A DNA stretch of 64,000 nucleotides from Rhodopseudomonas palustris (GTDB lineage Bacteria; Pseudomonadota; Alphaproteobacteria; Rhizobiales; Xanthobacteraceae), in the NCBI GenBank assembly GCA_016215605.1, contig JACRJB010000030.1:1-64000 (forward strand). Direction: 5' to 3'. Below are positions 48,075 through 57,951 of this stretch, one piece after another (positions within the stretch are counted from its first letter, which is position 1; every line of letters starts with the position of its first letter). Both the position numbers and the translations under genes were made by a program. The notes under the pieces are model-generated. The model worked only from the letters and a program-made list of their open reading frames with translations. It did no database searches and was not told where the DNA came from.

Positions 48075-48349
48075 CCCGTAATGCTCCCTAGCAACTGAAT
48101 CATAACTTGCGGCGTGACACGACAATTCGTCCGAATTGTCGGGCTGCGGTGATTAGCCCTTCGCGGGCTTGCGCTCTACCGGCAAGGGTGCCAATAGATC
48201 GATTCTGAACTGTCTGTTTCTACCTGACCGGCTGTGATAAGCGGCCAAGGGACGCGTGGGCTGCGGACTTCGGCGGCCCTCTCGGGCGATCGTTTTCGCA
48301 CATCGCCGAGACCGCTTCGCCGGCCGCAGAGATGAAAGGGCTTTGGATC

Positions 48350-48877
48350 GTGACGACAGAGACTTCGGCGGAACCGACACGCCGTGATTTTCTCTACATC
48401 GCAACCGGCGCCGTCGCCGCGGTCGGCGCGGCAGCGGCCGTATGGCCGTTCATCGCGCAGATGAACCCGGACGCATCGACCATCGCCGCCGGCGCGCCGA
48501 TCGAAGTCGATCTGACCCCGATTGCCGAAGGGCAGGACATCAAGGTGTTCTGGCGCGGCAAGCCGATCTACATCATGAACCGCACCAAGAAGCAGGTCGA
48601 GGAAGCCCGCAGCGTCGCGCTGTCGGCGCTGCCCGATCCGCAGACCGATCAGGAACGCACCAAGGAAGGCCACGAGCAGTGGCTGGTCGTGATCGGCATC
48701 TGCACCCATCTCGGCTGCATTCCGATCGCCCATGAAGGCAGCTACGACGGCTTCTTCTGTCCGTGCCATGGTTCGCAATACGACTCCTCCGGCCGCATCC
48801 GCCAGGGGCCGGCGCCGCTGAACCTGCCCGTCCCGCCCTACCAATTCGTCTCCGACTCCAAAATCCAGATCGGCTGA
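48350..48877 (+). CDS. petA: ubiquinol-cytochrome c reductase iron-sulfur (Rieske) subunit
   Basis: A 175-residue Rieske protein of the cytochrome bc1 complex. Twin-arginine-type N-terminus (PTRRDFLYIATGAVAAVGAAAAV) provides the uncleaved membrane anchor. The 2Fe-2S ligands are in CTHLGC and CPCHGSQYD, with the disulfide cysteines present. GTG 48350 follows AAAGGG at 9 bases and gives the usual length; an in-frame ATG 48332 is possible. It is 44 bases before fbcH. The complex passes electrons from ubiquinol to cytochrome c2 in respiration and, in phototrophs, cyclic photosynthetic flow. Confidence 0.95.
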   Translation: MTTETSAEPTRRDFLYIATGAVAAVGAAAAVWPFIAQMNPDASTIAAGAPIEVDLTPIAEGQDIKVFWRGKPIYIMNRTKKQVEEARSVALSALPDPQTDQERTKEGHEQWLVVIGICTHLGCIPIAHEGSYDGFFCPCHGSQYDSSGRIRQGPAPLNLPVPPYQFVSDSKIQIG

Positions 48878-48921
48878 CGCCGTCCAGCGGCTTCCATAAT
48901 TATTTTGCTTAGGATCGCATC

Positions 48922-50991
48922 ATGAGCGGACCCTCGACCTATCAGCCACAAAGCCCCTTCATGAAGTGGCTTGAGCAGCGCCTGCCGATCGCGGGCCTTG
49001 TTCACTCGTCCTTCATCGCCTACCCGACGCCGCGCAACCTGAACTACTGGTGGACGTTCGGCGCCATCCTGTCGATGATGCTCGCGGTGCAGATCGTGAC
49101 CGGCATCGTCCTGGCGATGCACTATACGCCGCATGTCGACCTCGCCTTCGACTCGGTCGAACGACTGGTGCGCGACGTCAATTACGGCTGGCTGCTGCGC
49201 AACATGCACGCCGCCGGCGCTTCGATGTTCTTCGTCGCGGTCTACATCCACATGCTGCGCGGCCTGTATTACGGCTCCTACAAGGCGCCGCGCGAAGTGC
49301 TCTGGATTCTCGGCGTGATCATCTACCTGCTGATGATGGCGACCGGCTTCATGGGCTACGTGCTGCCGTGGGGCCAGATGAGCTTCTGGGGCGCCACCGT
49401 GATCACCAACCTGTTCTCGGCGATCCCGTTCGTCGGCGACAGCATCGTGACGCTGCTGTGGGGCGGTTATTCGGTCGGCAACCCGACCCTGAACCGGTTC
49501 TTCTCGCTGCATTATCTGCTGCCCTTCGTGATCGCCGGCGTGGTCGTGCTGCACGTCTGGGCGTTGCACGTCACCGGCCAGAACAATCCGGCCGGCGTCG
49601 AGCCGAAGACCGAGAAGGACACCGTGCCGTTCACGCCGTATGCGACCCTGAAGGACGCGTTCGGCATGTCCTGCTTCCTGGTGTTCTTCTGCTGGTTCAT
49701 CTTCTACATGCCGAACTATCTCGGTGACGCCGACAACTACATTCCGGCCAATCCGGGCGTGACGCCGCCGCACATCGTGCCGGAATGGTACTACCTGCCG
49801 TTCTACGCGATCCTGCGCTCGATCCCGAACAAGCTGATGGGCGTCGTGGCGATGTTCGGCGCGATCATCGTGCTGCTGTTCCTGCCCTGGCTCGACAGCG
49901 CCAAGGTCCGGTCGTTGCGCTATCGTCCGCTGGCGAAGCGGTTCTTCTGGGGCTTCGTCGCGACCTGCCTGATGCTGGGCTGGCTCGGCGCCAAGCCGGC
50001 GGAAGGCATGTACACCATCCTCGGCCGCATCTTCACCTTCTTCTACTTCGCCTACTTCCTGATCGTGCTGCCGCTGCTGTCCCGGGTCGAGAAGACCCTG
50101 CCGCTGCCGAACTCGATCGCCGAAGACGTGCTGAACAAGGGCAAGGTTGTTGGCACGACGGCGGCGAGCCTGTTCGCCGCGGTGCTGGCCGGAACGATGT
50201 TGTTCGGCGGCGTCCAGAGCGCCAAGGCGTCGGAAGGCGGCGAAAGCCCGCCGTCCCTGAGCTGGAGCTTTGCCGGCCCGTTCGGAACCTACGATCGCGC
50301 CCAATTGCAGCGTGGCTTCAAGATCTACAAGGAAGTCTGTTCGGCCTGCCACTCGCTGAAGTTGCTGCAGTATCGCAACCTTGCCGAGCCGGGCGGCCCG
50401 AGCTTCACCCTGGATCAGGCCAAGGCGATCGCCGCCGAAGCCTCGATCAAGGACGGCCCCAACGACGCCGGCGAGATGTTCGAGCGTCCCGGCCGCCTTG
50501 CCGACACCTTCCACTCGCCGTTCCCGAACGAGCAGGCGGCGCGTGCGGCCAATGGCGGCGCCGTCCCGCCGGACATGTCGCTGCTCGCCAAGGCGCGCTC
50601 CTATCCGCGCGGCTTCCCGCAGTTCATCTTCGATTTCTTCACCCAGTTCCAGGAACAGGGCCCGAACTACATCGATGCGCTGCTGCAGGGCTATCAGGAC
50701 ACGCCGCCGGAAGGCTTCTCGCTGCCGGACGGATCCTACTACAACAAGTGGTTCCCTGGCCATTCGATCAAGATGCCGCCGCCGATCTCGGACGGTCAGG
50801 TCACCTATGACGACGGCAGCCCGCAGACGCTTCCGCAATACGCCAAGGACGTCACCGCCTTCCTGATGTGGGCCGCCGAGCCGCACCTCGAAGCCCGCAA
50901 GCGCCTCGGCCTGCAGGTCATGATCTTCCTGATCATCCTGTCCGGCCTGCTGTACTTCACCAAGCGCAAGGTCTGGTCGAACGTGCACTGA
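48922..50991 (+). CDS. fbcH: fused cytochrome b/cytochrome c1 of the bc1 complex
   Basis: A 689-residue precursor later cut into two subunits. Residues 1-~420 are cytochrome b: eight hydrophobic helices, heme-ligating His pairs (around [13 protein letters not shown] and [15 protein letters not shown]) and the quinone-site PEWY (287-290). A short linker with a second signal sequence (near [10 protein letters not shown], cleavage after Ala-Lys-Ala about 436) leads into cytochrome c1 with the heme-binding Cys473-x2-Cys476-His477 and a C-terminal membrane anchor ([13 protein letters not shown]). The b-c1 fusion is characteristic of Bradyrhizobium and Rhodopseudomonas, and is a good taxonomic marker here. 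A terminator follows at 51025. Confidence 0.97.
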   Translation: MSGPSTYQPQSPFMKWLEQRLPIAGLVHSSFIAYPTPRNLNYWWTFGAILSMMLAVQIVTGIVLAMHYTPHVDLAFDSVERLVRDVNYGWLLRNMHAAGASMFFVAVYIHMLRGLYYGSYKAPREVLWILGVIIYLLMMATGFMGYVLPWGQMSFWGATVITNLFSAIPFVGDSIVTLLWGGYSVGNPTLNRFFSLHYLLPFVIAGVVVLHVWALHVTGQNNPAGVEPKTEKDTVPFTPYATLKDAFGMSCFLVFFCWFIFYMPNYLGDADNYIPANPGVTPPHIVPEWYYLPFYAILRSIPNKLMGVVAMFGAIIVLLFLPWLDSAKVRSLRYRPLAKRFFWGFVATCLMLGWLGAKPAEGMYTILGRIFTFFYFAYFLIVLPLLSRVEKTLPLPNSIAEDVLNKGKVVGTTAASLFAAVLAGTMLFGGVQSAKASEGGESPPSLSWSFAGPFGTYDRAQLQRGFKIYKEVCSACHSLKLLQYRNLAEPGGPSFTLDQAKAIAAEASIKDGPNDAGEMFERPGRLADTFHSPFPNEQAARAANGGAVPPDMSLLAKARSYPRGFPQFIFDFFTQFQEQGPNYIDALLQGYQDTPPEGFSLPDGSYYNKWFPGHSIKMPPPISDGQVTYDDGSPQTLPQYAKDVTAFLMWAAEPHLEARKRLGLQVMIFLIILSGLLYFTKRKVWSNVH

Positions 50992-51024
50992 GCGCGAACG
51001 ACCCGGACGACCAACGTGTGACAG

Positions 51025-51047
51025 AAAGCCCCTTCGGGGGCTTTTTT
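51025..51047 (+). terminator. rho-independent terminator of the petA-fbcH operon
   Basis: AAAGCCCC-TTC-GGGGGCTTT followed by three more T residues, 34 bases after the fbcH stop. Confidence 0.92.
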
Positions 51048-51150
51048 GTTATGCGACGTCCGCGATGCGCCGCCGCGCCTCGGGCGATTGCATCTCCTTG
51101 TCACTGCGGACAGAATGCCCGCAATCAAGTGCGACTCAGACGGAGGAAAC

Positions 51151-51825
51151 ATGGGCACGATCATCACCTTCAAGCGTCCCGACGGTCAGGATGCCAGCGG
51201 CTATCTCGCCAACGCCGCGCGCGGCAACGCACCGGGCGTGGTCGTGATTCAGGAATGGTGGGGACTGTCCGAGCAGATCAAGGGACTGACCGATCGCTTC
51301 GCTTTGGCCGGCTTCGATGCGCTCGCGCCCGATCTCTACAAGGGCAAGGTGGTGCCCTATCACGACACAGAGGCCGCCAACAAAGAGATGGGCTCGCTCG
51401 ACTTCATGGATGCGACCACGCAGACCGTGCGCGGCGCGGCGGCCTATCTGGCGCGCAACGGCGCCAAGGTCGGTCTCACCGGCTTCTGTCTCGGCGGTGC
51501 GGTCACCGTGATCGGCGCGTGCAAGATTCCGGAACTCAGCGCTGCGGTTGTGTTCTACGGCATTCCGCCGGAGCAGGCGGCGAAGCCGTCCGAGGTCCGG
51601 GTTCCGATGCAGGGCCATTTCGCCAACCGCGACGATTGGTGCACGCCGCAGGTGGTCGATGCTTTCGAAAAGGGGCTGAAAGAAGCCGGCAAGAGCGCCG
51701 AATTCTTCCGCTACGACGCCGACCACGCCTTCGTCAACGAGCAGCGCGCGGCGGTTCACGACCGCGAAGCGGCGGAACTCGCGTGGTCGCGCGCGACGCA
51801 GTTCTTTGGAAAGCATCTCGGCTGA
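51151..51825 (+). CDS. dienelactone hydrolase family protein
   Basis: A 224-residue alpha/beta hydrolase. The nucleophile is cysteine in GFCLGGAV (rather than Ser), the acid is in NRDDWCTP and the base is His in DADHAFVNE, the dienelactone-hydrolase triad. VVIQEWWGL is the family's N-terminal motif. CGGAGGAAAC precedes ATG 51151. It could act on dienelactones from chlorocatechol or, more likely in this setting, another small ester; no aromatic operon adjoins it. Confidence 0.92.
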   Translation: MGTIITFKRPDGQDASGYLANAARGNAPGVVVIQEWWGLSEQIKGLTDRFALAGFDALAPDLYKGKVVPYHDTEAANKEMGSLDFMDATTQTVRGAAAYLARNGAKVGLTGFCLGGAVTVIGACKIPELSAAVVFYGIPPEQAAKPSEVRVPMQGHFANRDDWCTPQVVDAFEKGLKEAGKSAEFFRYDADHAFVNEQRAAVHDREAAELAWSRATQFFGKHLG

Positions 51826-51915
51826 ACGGCCGCTGCCTGTAAAATTTGACCGTTCGGCTGAAGAGTTGGAAGAAGAGTTTGCTGCGATAAGGCTGTCAGA
51901 TCTACGAGGACAGCA

Positions 51916-52137
51916 ATGGTTGACAAAGTCGCAACACCCGGTCGCAACATCATCGACTTCGCAAACTATCAGCGAACGCAGCGAGTTGGCCAGGCTCCGA
52001 CGATGAGCGGCCAGTTCTGCCGCCACTGCGGCGCGCCGCTGTTCGAAGGCGATTCCGAGGACGATTGCTCGAGCGCCGGACTCAGCTTGCAGGGCCCCGG
52101 CCGGTCGAGGCCGCCGCGCCGCTTCCGCGCCGACTGA
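51916..52137 (+). CDS. small protein with one CxxC knuckle
   Basis: 73 residues, unrecognised. A GQFCRHCGAPLFEG knuckle has two cysteines as in zinc ribbons, and one further Cys lies in the acidic stretch EDDCSS. The rest is polar with a Pro/Arg-rich end. ACGAGGACAGCA precedes the ATG. Zinc binding by a single knuckle would need a dimer or the third Cys. Bradyrhizobium-type genomes have similar short proteins, so it is probably a real but uncharacterised gene. Confidence 0.6.
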   Translation: MVDKVATPGRNIIDFANYQRTQRVGQAPTMSGQFCRHCGAPLFEGDSEDDCSSAGLSLQGPGRSRPPRRFRAD

Positions 52138-52157
52138 GCGCGGACCACCAACAACGC

Positions 52158-52182
52158 AACGGGGCGATCGCTCGCCCCGTTG
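52158..52182. terminator. hairpin between convergent genes
   Basis: CAACGGGGCG-ATCGCT-CGCCCCGTTG, 10 perfect pairs with a short loop, midway between the stops of the CxxC protein and the SDR gene. No T tract. Confidence 0.55.
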
Positions 52183-52210
52183 CTGTCAGCAGACCCGCGG
52201 TCCGCTGAAG

Positions 52211-52987
52211 CTAAACGTGCTGACCGCCGTTGATGTGGATCTCCGCGCCGTTCACGTAGGACGAGGTCTCGGTACACAGCACGTAGATGATCTTGGCGAC
52301 TTCGTCCGGCGTGCCCAGGCGGCGCAGCGGGATGTCTTCTTCGACGATCTTCTCGGTGCCCGGCGACAGGATCGAGGTGTCGATCTCGCCAGGGGCGATC
52401 GAATTGACCCTAACGCCGATCCGGCCGAAATCCGACGCCATCTCCCGCGTCAGGGCGGCGAGCGCCGCCTTCGAGGTGGCATAGGCTGCGCCGGCGAATG
52501 GATGCACCCGCGATCCGGCGATCGAGGTGACGTTGACGACCGAGCCCTTGGCCGCCTTCAACTCCTCGATCAGTCCGCGCGCCATCATGATCGGCGCGAA
52601 GAAATTGACGTGGAAGACGTGTTCCCAGGTGTCCATTTCGGTGTCGATCGACCCCAGCCGGCCGCCGCCGGCGGCTTTCGGCGAGATCGCGGCATTGTTC
52701 ACCAGCGCATGCAGCTGATCGCCGTCGAGACGCTCGCGGATCTCGTCGATGCCGCGCAGCGTGTCGCCGCGGTCGCCGAGATTGATCTGGATGTGATCCT
52801 CCGGGCCGGCGCCCCAGGGGCACTCCTCCGGGAACGGGTGGCGCGAGCAGGTGATCACCCGCCATCCGGCGCTGGAGAAGCGGATCACCGTGGCATGGCC
52901 GATGCCGCGGCTGGCGCCGGTCAGAATCATCGTCCGGCGCTGCGCATTGCTGTCGGGCGCGCGCGGTTTCGGGGTCTCGGGGCTCAT
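52211..52987 (-). CDS. short-chain dehydrogenase/reductase
   Basis: A 258-residue NAD(P)-dependent oxidoreductase. Cofactor loop [11 protein letters not shown], the NNAAIS motif, Ser in SIAGSR, the catalytic Tyr-x3-Lys in YATSK and the PGEIDTSI block are complete. An N-terminal extension of about 18 residues precedes the fold. The start overlaps the pdxH stop by 4 bases, so they are co-translated; a role with pyridoxal metabolism is suggested by context only. Confidence 0.92.
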   Translation of the reverse strand: MSPETPKPRAPDSNAQRRTMILTGASRGIGHATVIRFSSAGWRVITCSRHPFPEECPWGAGPEDHIQINLGDRGDTLRGIDEIRERLDGDQLHALVNNAAISPKAAGGGRLGSIDTEMDTWEHVFHVNFFAPIMMARGLIEELKAAKGSVVNVTSIAGSRVHPFAGAAYATSKAALAALTREMASDFGRIGVRVNSIAPGEIDTSILSPGTEKIVEEDIPLRRLGTPDEVAKIIYVLCTETSSYVNGAEIHINGGQHV

Positions 52988-53622
52988 GGATACAGCCTTG
53001 TCTTGGTCCAGGGTTGGGCCGGGGTGTCCCGGCTGAATTCAATGCGGTCGTGCAGGCGGAACGGGCGGTCGTGCCAGAATTCGATCCGCGATGGCGTGAT
53101 CCGCCATCCGCTCCAGCCCGGCGGGCGCGGGACCTCGCCGACCAGATGGCGCGCGGCGACCTTGGCGATCGCCTGCTCGAACGCGAACCGGCTTTCGAGC
53201 GGTTGCGACTGTTTGCTGGCCCAGGCGCCGATCTGGGCCTGCTTCGGCCTTGTGGCGAAATAGGCGTCGGCCTCGGCATCGCTCACCGGCGTCACGGTGC
53301 CCCGGATCCGCACCTGCCGGCGCAGCGACTTCCAGTGAAACAGCAGCGCTGCCTTGGGGTTGGCGGTGAGTTCGCGGCCCTTCTGGCTGGCGATGTGGCT
53401 GTAGAACACGAAGCCGTCCTCGTCGTAGCCCTTCATCAGCACCATTCGGACGTCCGGGAGGCCGTCGGGATCGACTGTTGCCAGCGCCATCGCGTTGGGA
53501 TCGTTGGGCTCCGATCCATTCGCTTCTGCAAACCATTCAGCAAACAACGCAAATGGATTCTCTGCCGCGGTGAAATCACCGGGCGTTAACTGACTCTGTT
53601 GTTTGATGAAGGTATCGCTCAT
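52984..53622 (-). CDS. pdxH: pyridoxamine 5'-phosphate oxidase
   Basis: A 212-residue FMN enzyme that makes pyridoxal 5'-phosphate from its pyridoxamine or pyridoxine forms. Landmarks are [37 protein letters not shown] and the C-terminal [22 protein letters not shown] with the PLP-binding arginines. ATG 53622. It is followed by, and overlaps with, the SDR gene. Confidence 0.95.
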   Translation of the reverse strand: MSDTFIKQQSQLTPGDFTAAENPFALFAEWFAEANGSEPNDPNAMALATVDPDGLPDVRMVLMKGYDEDGFVFYSHIASQKGRELTANPKAALLFHWKSLRRQVRIRGTVTPVSDAEADAYFATRPKQAQIGAWASKQSQPLESRFAFEQAIAKVAARHLVGEVPRPPGWSGWRITPSRIEFWHDRPFRLHDRIEFSRDTPAQPWTKTRLYP

Positions 53623-53637
53623 GCGAGGGAATCCGAC

Positions 53638-54132
53638 TTGTGCTTCGCCGCCATCCGAAACGCGCTGGCAGCTCTGTATAGGCCAGACCTATATAGGGCA
53701 CGCAATTGCGTTGGCCTATCGACGATAGCGATTCTAACGGCGTCGGGCCTCGGCGGCTGCAGCGTCGGCGGTAAAGACGCGGCGTTTGCCCAAATGGACA
53801 GCAGCGATCTCACCGGTTCGATCCGGGCGCTGGCGCCGGCGTCGGAGGATGGCCCGACCGAGGCAGATCTCGCGCTGGCGCGCATCGCCGCCTCCGACGT
53901 GTTGACCAAGGGCGACAAGGACTCCAGCCAGCCCTGGGAGAATCCGGCGACCGGTGCGCGCGGTTCGGTCACCCCGCTCGCCGCGGTCTACACTGCCGAT
54001 GGCCGCTCCTGCCGCGATTTCCTCGCGAGCTACGTCAAGGACAGATCGGAAAGCTGGATGCAGGGTGCGGCCTGCCGCGCGGCGCAGGGGCACTGGGAAA
54101 TCCGTTCGCTGAAGCCGTGGCGGCGCGGCTGA
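53638..54132 (+). CDS. RT0821/Lpp0805-type surface lipoprotein
   Basis: About 164 residues. A hydrophobic segment with TASGLGGC suggests a lipoprotein signal; then a disordered stretch containing SDLTGSI, and the C-terminal domain with [25 protein letters not shown] and [12 protein letters not shown], which define the RT0821/Lpp0805 surface protein family (related to 17-kDa antigens of Rickettsia). No ATG is available upstream: TTG 53638 follows GAGGGA at 7 bases and is the likeliest start, but it is uncertain. Divergent from pdxH. Confidence 0.82.
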   Translation: MCFAAIRNALAALYRPDLYRARNCVGLSTIAILTASGLGGCSVGGKDAAFAQMDSSDLTGSIRALAPASEDGPTEADLALARIAASDVLTKGDKDSSQPWENPATGARGSVTPLAAVYTADGRSCRDFLASYVKDRSESWMQGAACRAAQGHWEIRSLKPWRRG

Positions 54133-54242
54133 CAGCCGGCGAATACGCCCGAAAGCGGTTGCAAAAGCGACACAAACACCCCAGATGAAGCGCCAATGGG
54201 CGGTCTGCCCATCAGACGAATTCCTTGAAGGAGACGAGACGG

Positions 54243-55223
54243 ATGCGCGACCCCTATGAGGTCCTGGGGGTGCAGCGGGACGCCAGTGCTGCCGCCATCA
54301 AGAGCGCCTATCGCAAGCTGGCCAAGAAGCATCACCCCGACGCCAACAAGAACGATCCCAAAGCCGCCGCCCGATTCTCTGAAGTCAATTCGGCCAACGA
54401 GATCATCGGCGACGAAGCCAAACGCAAGCAATACGACCGCGGCGAGATCGACGCCGAGGGCAAGCCGCGATTCCAGGGCTTCCCCGGCGGCGGCGCGCGC
54501 GGCGGACGCGCGGGCGGTCCCGGCGGCGGCTTCGAGCAGTACACTTTCCGCGCCGGCAGTGGCGGCGGCGGATTCGCCGGCGGCGCGGGCGGCGGGTTCG
54601 AGGACATTCTGAATTCGATGTTCGGCGGCGCGGCCGGCATGCGCGGCGGTCCGCGCGGCGGCGCGCAGGGCTTCGATTTCGACACCGGCGGCTTCGCCCC
54701 GGACCTCGACCAGAGCGTCGCGATGACGGTGACGCTGGAAGAGGCGGCCAAGGGCACCGAGAAGCGGGTCCGGCTGCCGACCGGCAAGGAGCTCAACGTC
54801 AAGATCCCGGCCGGCGTCGGCCCGGGTCAGCAGATCCGGCTGAAGGGCCAGGGCGAAAGCGCGCCCGGCCATCGTCCCGGCGACCTGCTGATCACCGTCA
54901 ACTACGCCGCGCACCCGCACTTCAAGGTCGAGGGCAACGATCTGCGGCTCGAACTGCCGATCACGCTGTACGAGGCGGTGCTCGGCGCCAAGGTGCGGGT
55001 GCCGACGCTGACGGGCGCGATCGAATTGTCGATCCCGAAGAACACCTCGAGCGGTCGGATCTTCCGGCTGAAGGGCAAGGGGCTGCCGAAGAACGGCGCG
55101 GCCGGCGATCTGTTCGTCACCACCCGCATCGTGCTGCCGGACGGCCACGACGCCGAGCTGGAAGCGCTGATGCAGAAATGGCGCGACGGCCACCCCTATC
55201 ATCCGCGCAGCGATCTGGGTTGA
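54243..55223 (+). CDS. DnaJ-like co-chaperone (CbpA/DnaJ C-terminal type)
   Basis: A 326-residue J-protein. The J-domain (1-70) has the diagnostic HPD in KKHHPDANKND. It is followed by a Gly/Phe/Arg-rich linker (about 80-150) and the two C-terminal substrate-binding domains. There is no cysteine-rich zinc region, which separates it from true DnaJ and places it with CbpA-type (type II) co-chaperones for DnaK. AAGGAGACGAGACGG precedes the ATG. Confidence 0.93.
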   Translation: MRDPYEVLGVQRDASAAAIKSAYRKLAKKHHPDANKNDPKAAARFSEVNSANEIIGDEAKRKQYDRGEIDAEGKPRFQGFPGGGARGGRAGGPGGGFEQYTFRAGSGGGGFAGGAGGGFEDILNSMFGGAAGMRGGPRGGAQGFDFDTGGFAPDLDQSVAMTVTLEEAAKGTEKRVRLPTGKELNVKIPAGVGPGQQIRLKGQGESAPGHRPGDLLITVNYAAHPHFKVEGNDLRLELPITLYEAVLGAKVRVPTLTGAIELSIPKNTSSGRIFRLKGKGLPKNGAAGDLFVTTRIVLPDGHDAELEALMQKWRDGHPYHPRSDLG

Positions 55224-55230
55224 GCCTCCT

Positions 55231-55310
55231 CGTCATTGCGAGGAGCGAAGCGACGAAGCAATCCAGCCCGGTGCACTGAGCTGGATTGCTTCGCTTCGCT
55301 CGCAATGACG
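55231..55310. repeat. palindromic intergenic element (CGTCATTGCGAGGAGCG type)
   Basis: CGTCATTGCGAGGAGCGAAG and CGAAGCAATCCAG at the left pair with CTGGATTGCTTCGCTTCGCT and CGCAATGACG at the right, a near-perfect 80-base palindrome. One copy seen in the window; the type is common in related genomes. Confidence 0.85.
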
Positions 55311-55329
55311 GGTGGTGCGGCGGTGCTAT

Positions 55330-56151
55330 CTAAGCGCTCGCCTCCGCCACGAACGCATCCAGCAGCGCGTTGAAGCGTTCGGGTTGCTCCCATTGCGGCA
55401 GATGTCCCGCGCCCTCGATCACCTGCACTTGTCCGCGCCACAGCGTCGGCATCGTCAGCGTGTCGAAATACGCGCCGTTGACCAGCTGCTCCTGTGCGCC
55501 GTGCAGCACCGCGAGCGGCTGTCGCAGGCCGGCGGCGACTGCGACTTCGTCACGAAAACCGCCGGGGCGAATGCTGGCGGCGAGCTGGCCGCGGGCGCGG
55601 CCGTCGGTGCGCAGCACGTCGGCGACCATCTCGGCCGGCAGATCAGTGACGCCGGGCCGGAACGCGGCGGCGACATAAGCCTGCGCCTGTTCGTCGTTCA
55701 GCTCGGGCTGGAAGGTGTAGGCCATCGCCGGCGTCGGCAGGAACGCCTGGTCCATCGCCGGCGGAAAGCTGATCGGCGGGGTGCCGTAGATCGCAAAGCC
55801 GCGGGCCTGCGCGAGGTCGGGCGCGGCCTCCAGCACGATGTGGCCGCCGAGACTCCAGCCGACGAACACCGCCTCCGCGGCGTCGAGCCTGGCGACGATG
55901 TCGTGCAACACCGCCGCATAGCCGGGCAAATTGTAGGTGGCGGCCGGATCGGCGGCGTCGGCGGATTCGCCGTGGCCGGGCAGATCGGGCACCAGAATGC
56001 GGTATTTGGCGCCGAGCGGGCTGTCGAGCTGCGGCGCGAAGGCGCGCGACGAGGCTGAATTGCCGTGGATGATGACGATGGTCGGCCCGCTGCCGGCGGA
56101 CTGGCGGTAGGCGATCCGCCCGGCGGCGGTGTCGATCGTTGAACTCTGCAT
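55330..56151 (-). CDS. alpha/beta hydrolase
   Basis: A 273-residue serine hydrolase of the general esterase/peroxidase group. HGNSASSRAF is the oxyanion loop, the nucleophile is Ser in GWSLGGH, and the late acid/His pair is in HGAQEQLV and GAGHLPQWEQPE. ATG 56151 is chosen over a TTG nine codons upstream. Substrate unknown. Confidence 0.88.
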   Translation of the reverse strand: MQSSTIDTAAGRIAYRQSAGSGPTIVIIHGNSASSRAFAPQLDSPLGAKYRILVPDLPGHGESADAADPAATYNLPGYAAVLHDIVARLDAAEAVFVGWSLGGHIVLEAAPDLAQARGFAIYGTPPISFPPAMDQAFLPTPAMAYTFQPELNDEQAQAYVAAAFRPGVTDLPAEMVADVLRTDGRARGQLAASIRPGGFRDEVAVAAGLRQPLAVLHGAQEQLVNGAYFDTLTMPTLWRGQVQVIEGAGHLPQWEQPERFNALLDAFVAEASA

Positions 56152-56453
56152 GGATGGTGTCCCTCGCACTTGCAGCAAGGATACAATACCAGCGTACCGA
56201 TTTTGGGAAGGCCGACTGGGCTGACGGCGGCAGCTGTGCGCCCCGAAAGGGTGCGGCCTCGGCGCGGGGGATCAGCGCGACCCCGGCCAAGGCCGCAGTG
56301 CGCCGATCGGCGGATCAGACGCGATCACATCATTATGAGTCGGTCGGACGATAGTGAGGCGCAGCGATGGTGGAATCGGCGATTATCAATGTCGAAATTG
56401 GGACTACGCCGATTCCGGGTCAATAATTCCCGCCGTCTCCAACTAATTGCCAA
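56152..56453. other. intergenic region, nothing recognised
   Basis: 302 bases upstream of the hydrolase and downstream of the anti-sigma gene. It is less GC-rich toward 56330-56453. I see no gene, repeat family or terminator with a T tract. Confidence 0.5.
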
Positions 56454-57227
56454 CTAACCGCCGGTCTTCTCGGTCTGGTCGTAGACCTGTTTGGCCACCT
56501 GGCTCAGCCGCTCCTTGTCGGTCGGGCCGGACAGCACGTAGCCGACGCCACGGTCGGCCCAGAACAGCGCGCCGTCGCGCTGGTCGCTGGCGTAGCGCAT
56601 CTGCGTCGCATCGGTCTTGGCGCGCGAGCTGTACAGCGTGAAGCGCTCGCCGCTGGCGCCTTCGTACATCAGGAAGGCGGCCGGCGCGTCGGGCCCGGGC
56701 AGCAGCCGCCCGCCGACCAGTTTCAGTCCGGTGCCTTCCAGCTCGGGCGCCTTGACCGCGTAGCCGACCCGCTTCGACAGCCATTGCTGCAGATGCGCCC
56801 GCTCCGAGCCCTCGACTTCCACCGGATGCCGAACCTCGACGACGTAGAGCCGGTGCGCATCCAGCGCATCGACGGTGAAGCTGCGGAAGGTGCTCGGCGT
56901 GGCCGCGGCGCCGCGGGCCAGCCAGCCGGCGCCGCCGCCGACGATGAACGCCGCCAGCGTCGCCGCGATCGCGCCGCCGATCCAGCGCCGCGGCAGCGGC
57001 GCGCTCAGCCGGTCGAGCTGTAGCCGTGGCGGCACCGGCTCGTCGAGCACGCGGTCGTAGCGGGCGTGCAGCGCCTCGGCCATCGCCCGCCACGAGGCGA
57101 CCCGTTCGGCATCCGCCGGATGCGCCGCCAGCCAGGCGTCGACGTCGGCCTGCCGCTCCGCCGGCAATTCGCCGTCCACATAGGCGTGCAGTTCGTCTTC
57201 GGTGACGGGAATGCGGGGCTCAGTCAT
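56454..57227 (-). CDS. anti-sigma factor (transmembrane)
   Basis: 257 residues. A cytosolic N-terminal anti-sigma domain (about 1-80, with ELHAYVDGELPAER), one transmembrane helix (about 82-105) and a periplasmic domain ending in VYDQTEK. The HAYVDGEL start is typical of anti-sigma factors paired with ECF sigma factors. It begins 30 bases after the sigma gene and would sequester it at the membrane until a signal releases it. Confidence 0.92.
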   Translation of the reverse strand: MTEPRIPVTEDELHAYVDGELPAERQADVDAWLAAHPADAERVASWRAMAEALHARYDRVLDEPVPPRLQLDRLSAPLPRRWIGGAIAATLAAFIVGGGAGWLARGAAATPSTFRSFTVDALDAHRLYVVEVRHPVEVEGSERAHLQQWLSKRVGYAVKAPELEGTGLKLVGGRLLPGPDAPAAFLMYEGASGERFTLYSSRAKTDATQMRYASDQRDGALFWADRGVGYVLSGPTDKERLSQVAKQVYDQTEKTGG

Positions 57228-57257
57228 GGGCGTTGGTCTTCTGCATCTTGCGTTGTC

Positions 57258-57746
57258 TCATTTCACCCGCCTCAGCATCGGGCGCTCGCCGTCGAGGCTG
57301 GCGCGGATCGCGGCGCGGGCGCGGGCGAGGCGGGACATCACGGTCCCGATCGGCACCCCCTGGATATCCGCGACTTCGCGGTAACTGAGGCCCTCGAGCA
57401 CCACCAGCAACAGCACGGCGCGCTGCTCTTCGACCAGCATCGCCAGCGCGCGGGCGATGTCGCTGCCCTCCGCCTCGGTGCCGCTGGCGTCCGCCCCGGT
57501 GTCGGTCAACGGCATCAGCGGCGGCCGGCGCGCCAGCGCGCGGCGGCGGTTGCGGTTGAGGTTGGTCAGGATGGTGTAGAGCCAGCTCCGCAAGTCGCCG
57601 CCGAGAAACAGCTTTTCCGAACGCAGCGCCCGCACCAGGGTATCCTGCACCAGATCGTCGGCGATGTCGGGGTCGCGCGCCAGCGCGCGGGCGTAACGCC
57701 GCAGTGCCGGAATCATCGCTTCGACGCCGTCCCGAAAATCGTCCAT
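57258..57746 (-). CDS. ECF-family RNA polymerase sigma factor
   Basis: A 162-residue sigma factor with only regions 2 and 4. Region 2 has RYARALARDPDIADDLVQDTLVRAL and DLRSWLYTILTNLNRNRRR; region 4 has LLVVLEGLSYREVADIQGVPIGTVMSRLARARA, the helix-turn-helix that contacts the -35 element. ATG 57746 is preferred to an upstream GTG at 57794. It is the operon partner of the membrane anti-sigma gene; signal and regulon are unknown. It is not the phyR-nepR general stress arrangement. Confidence 0.93.
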   Translation of the reverse strand: MDDFRDGVEAMIPALRRYARALARDPDIADDLVQDTLVRALRSEKLFLGGDLRSWLYTILTNLNRNRRRALARRPPLMPLTDTGADASGTEAEGSDIARALAMLVEEQRAVLLLVVLEGLSYREVADIQGVPIGTVMSRLARARAAIRASLDGERPMLRRVK

Positions 57747-57951
57747 CGTTCCGATCGCCCCGAACCGGCGTTCCGCGCGGCCGTGTTCCGACACCGTCAG
57801 TGGCGCCGGGAATCATAACACCATCGGACGGCGCCTATTCCATCGCCCGAAGACCGCGCCGAAACGGCTGAATTTGCTGCGAAGATGGGGGCTGTACCCG
57901 GCCCGGCCGCTGGTGTAGGTCCAGAGCCCAATCAAGGCGATAGGACACGAA

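Noticed and set aside
48838-50988. 716-residue minus-strand frame opposite fbcH
   Set aside because: Shadow of the cytochrome b/c1 gene, which has all heme and quinone motifs.
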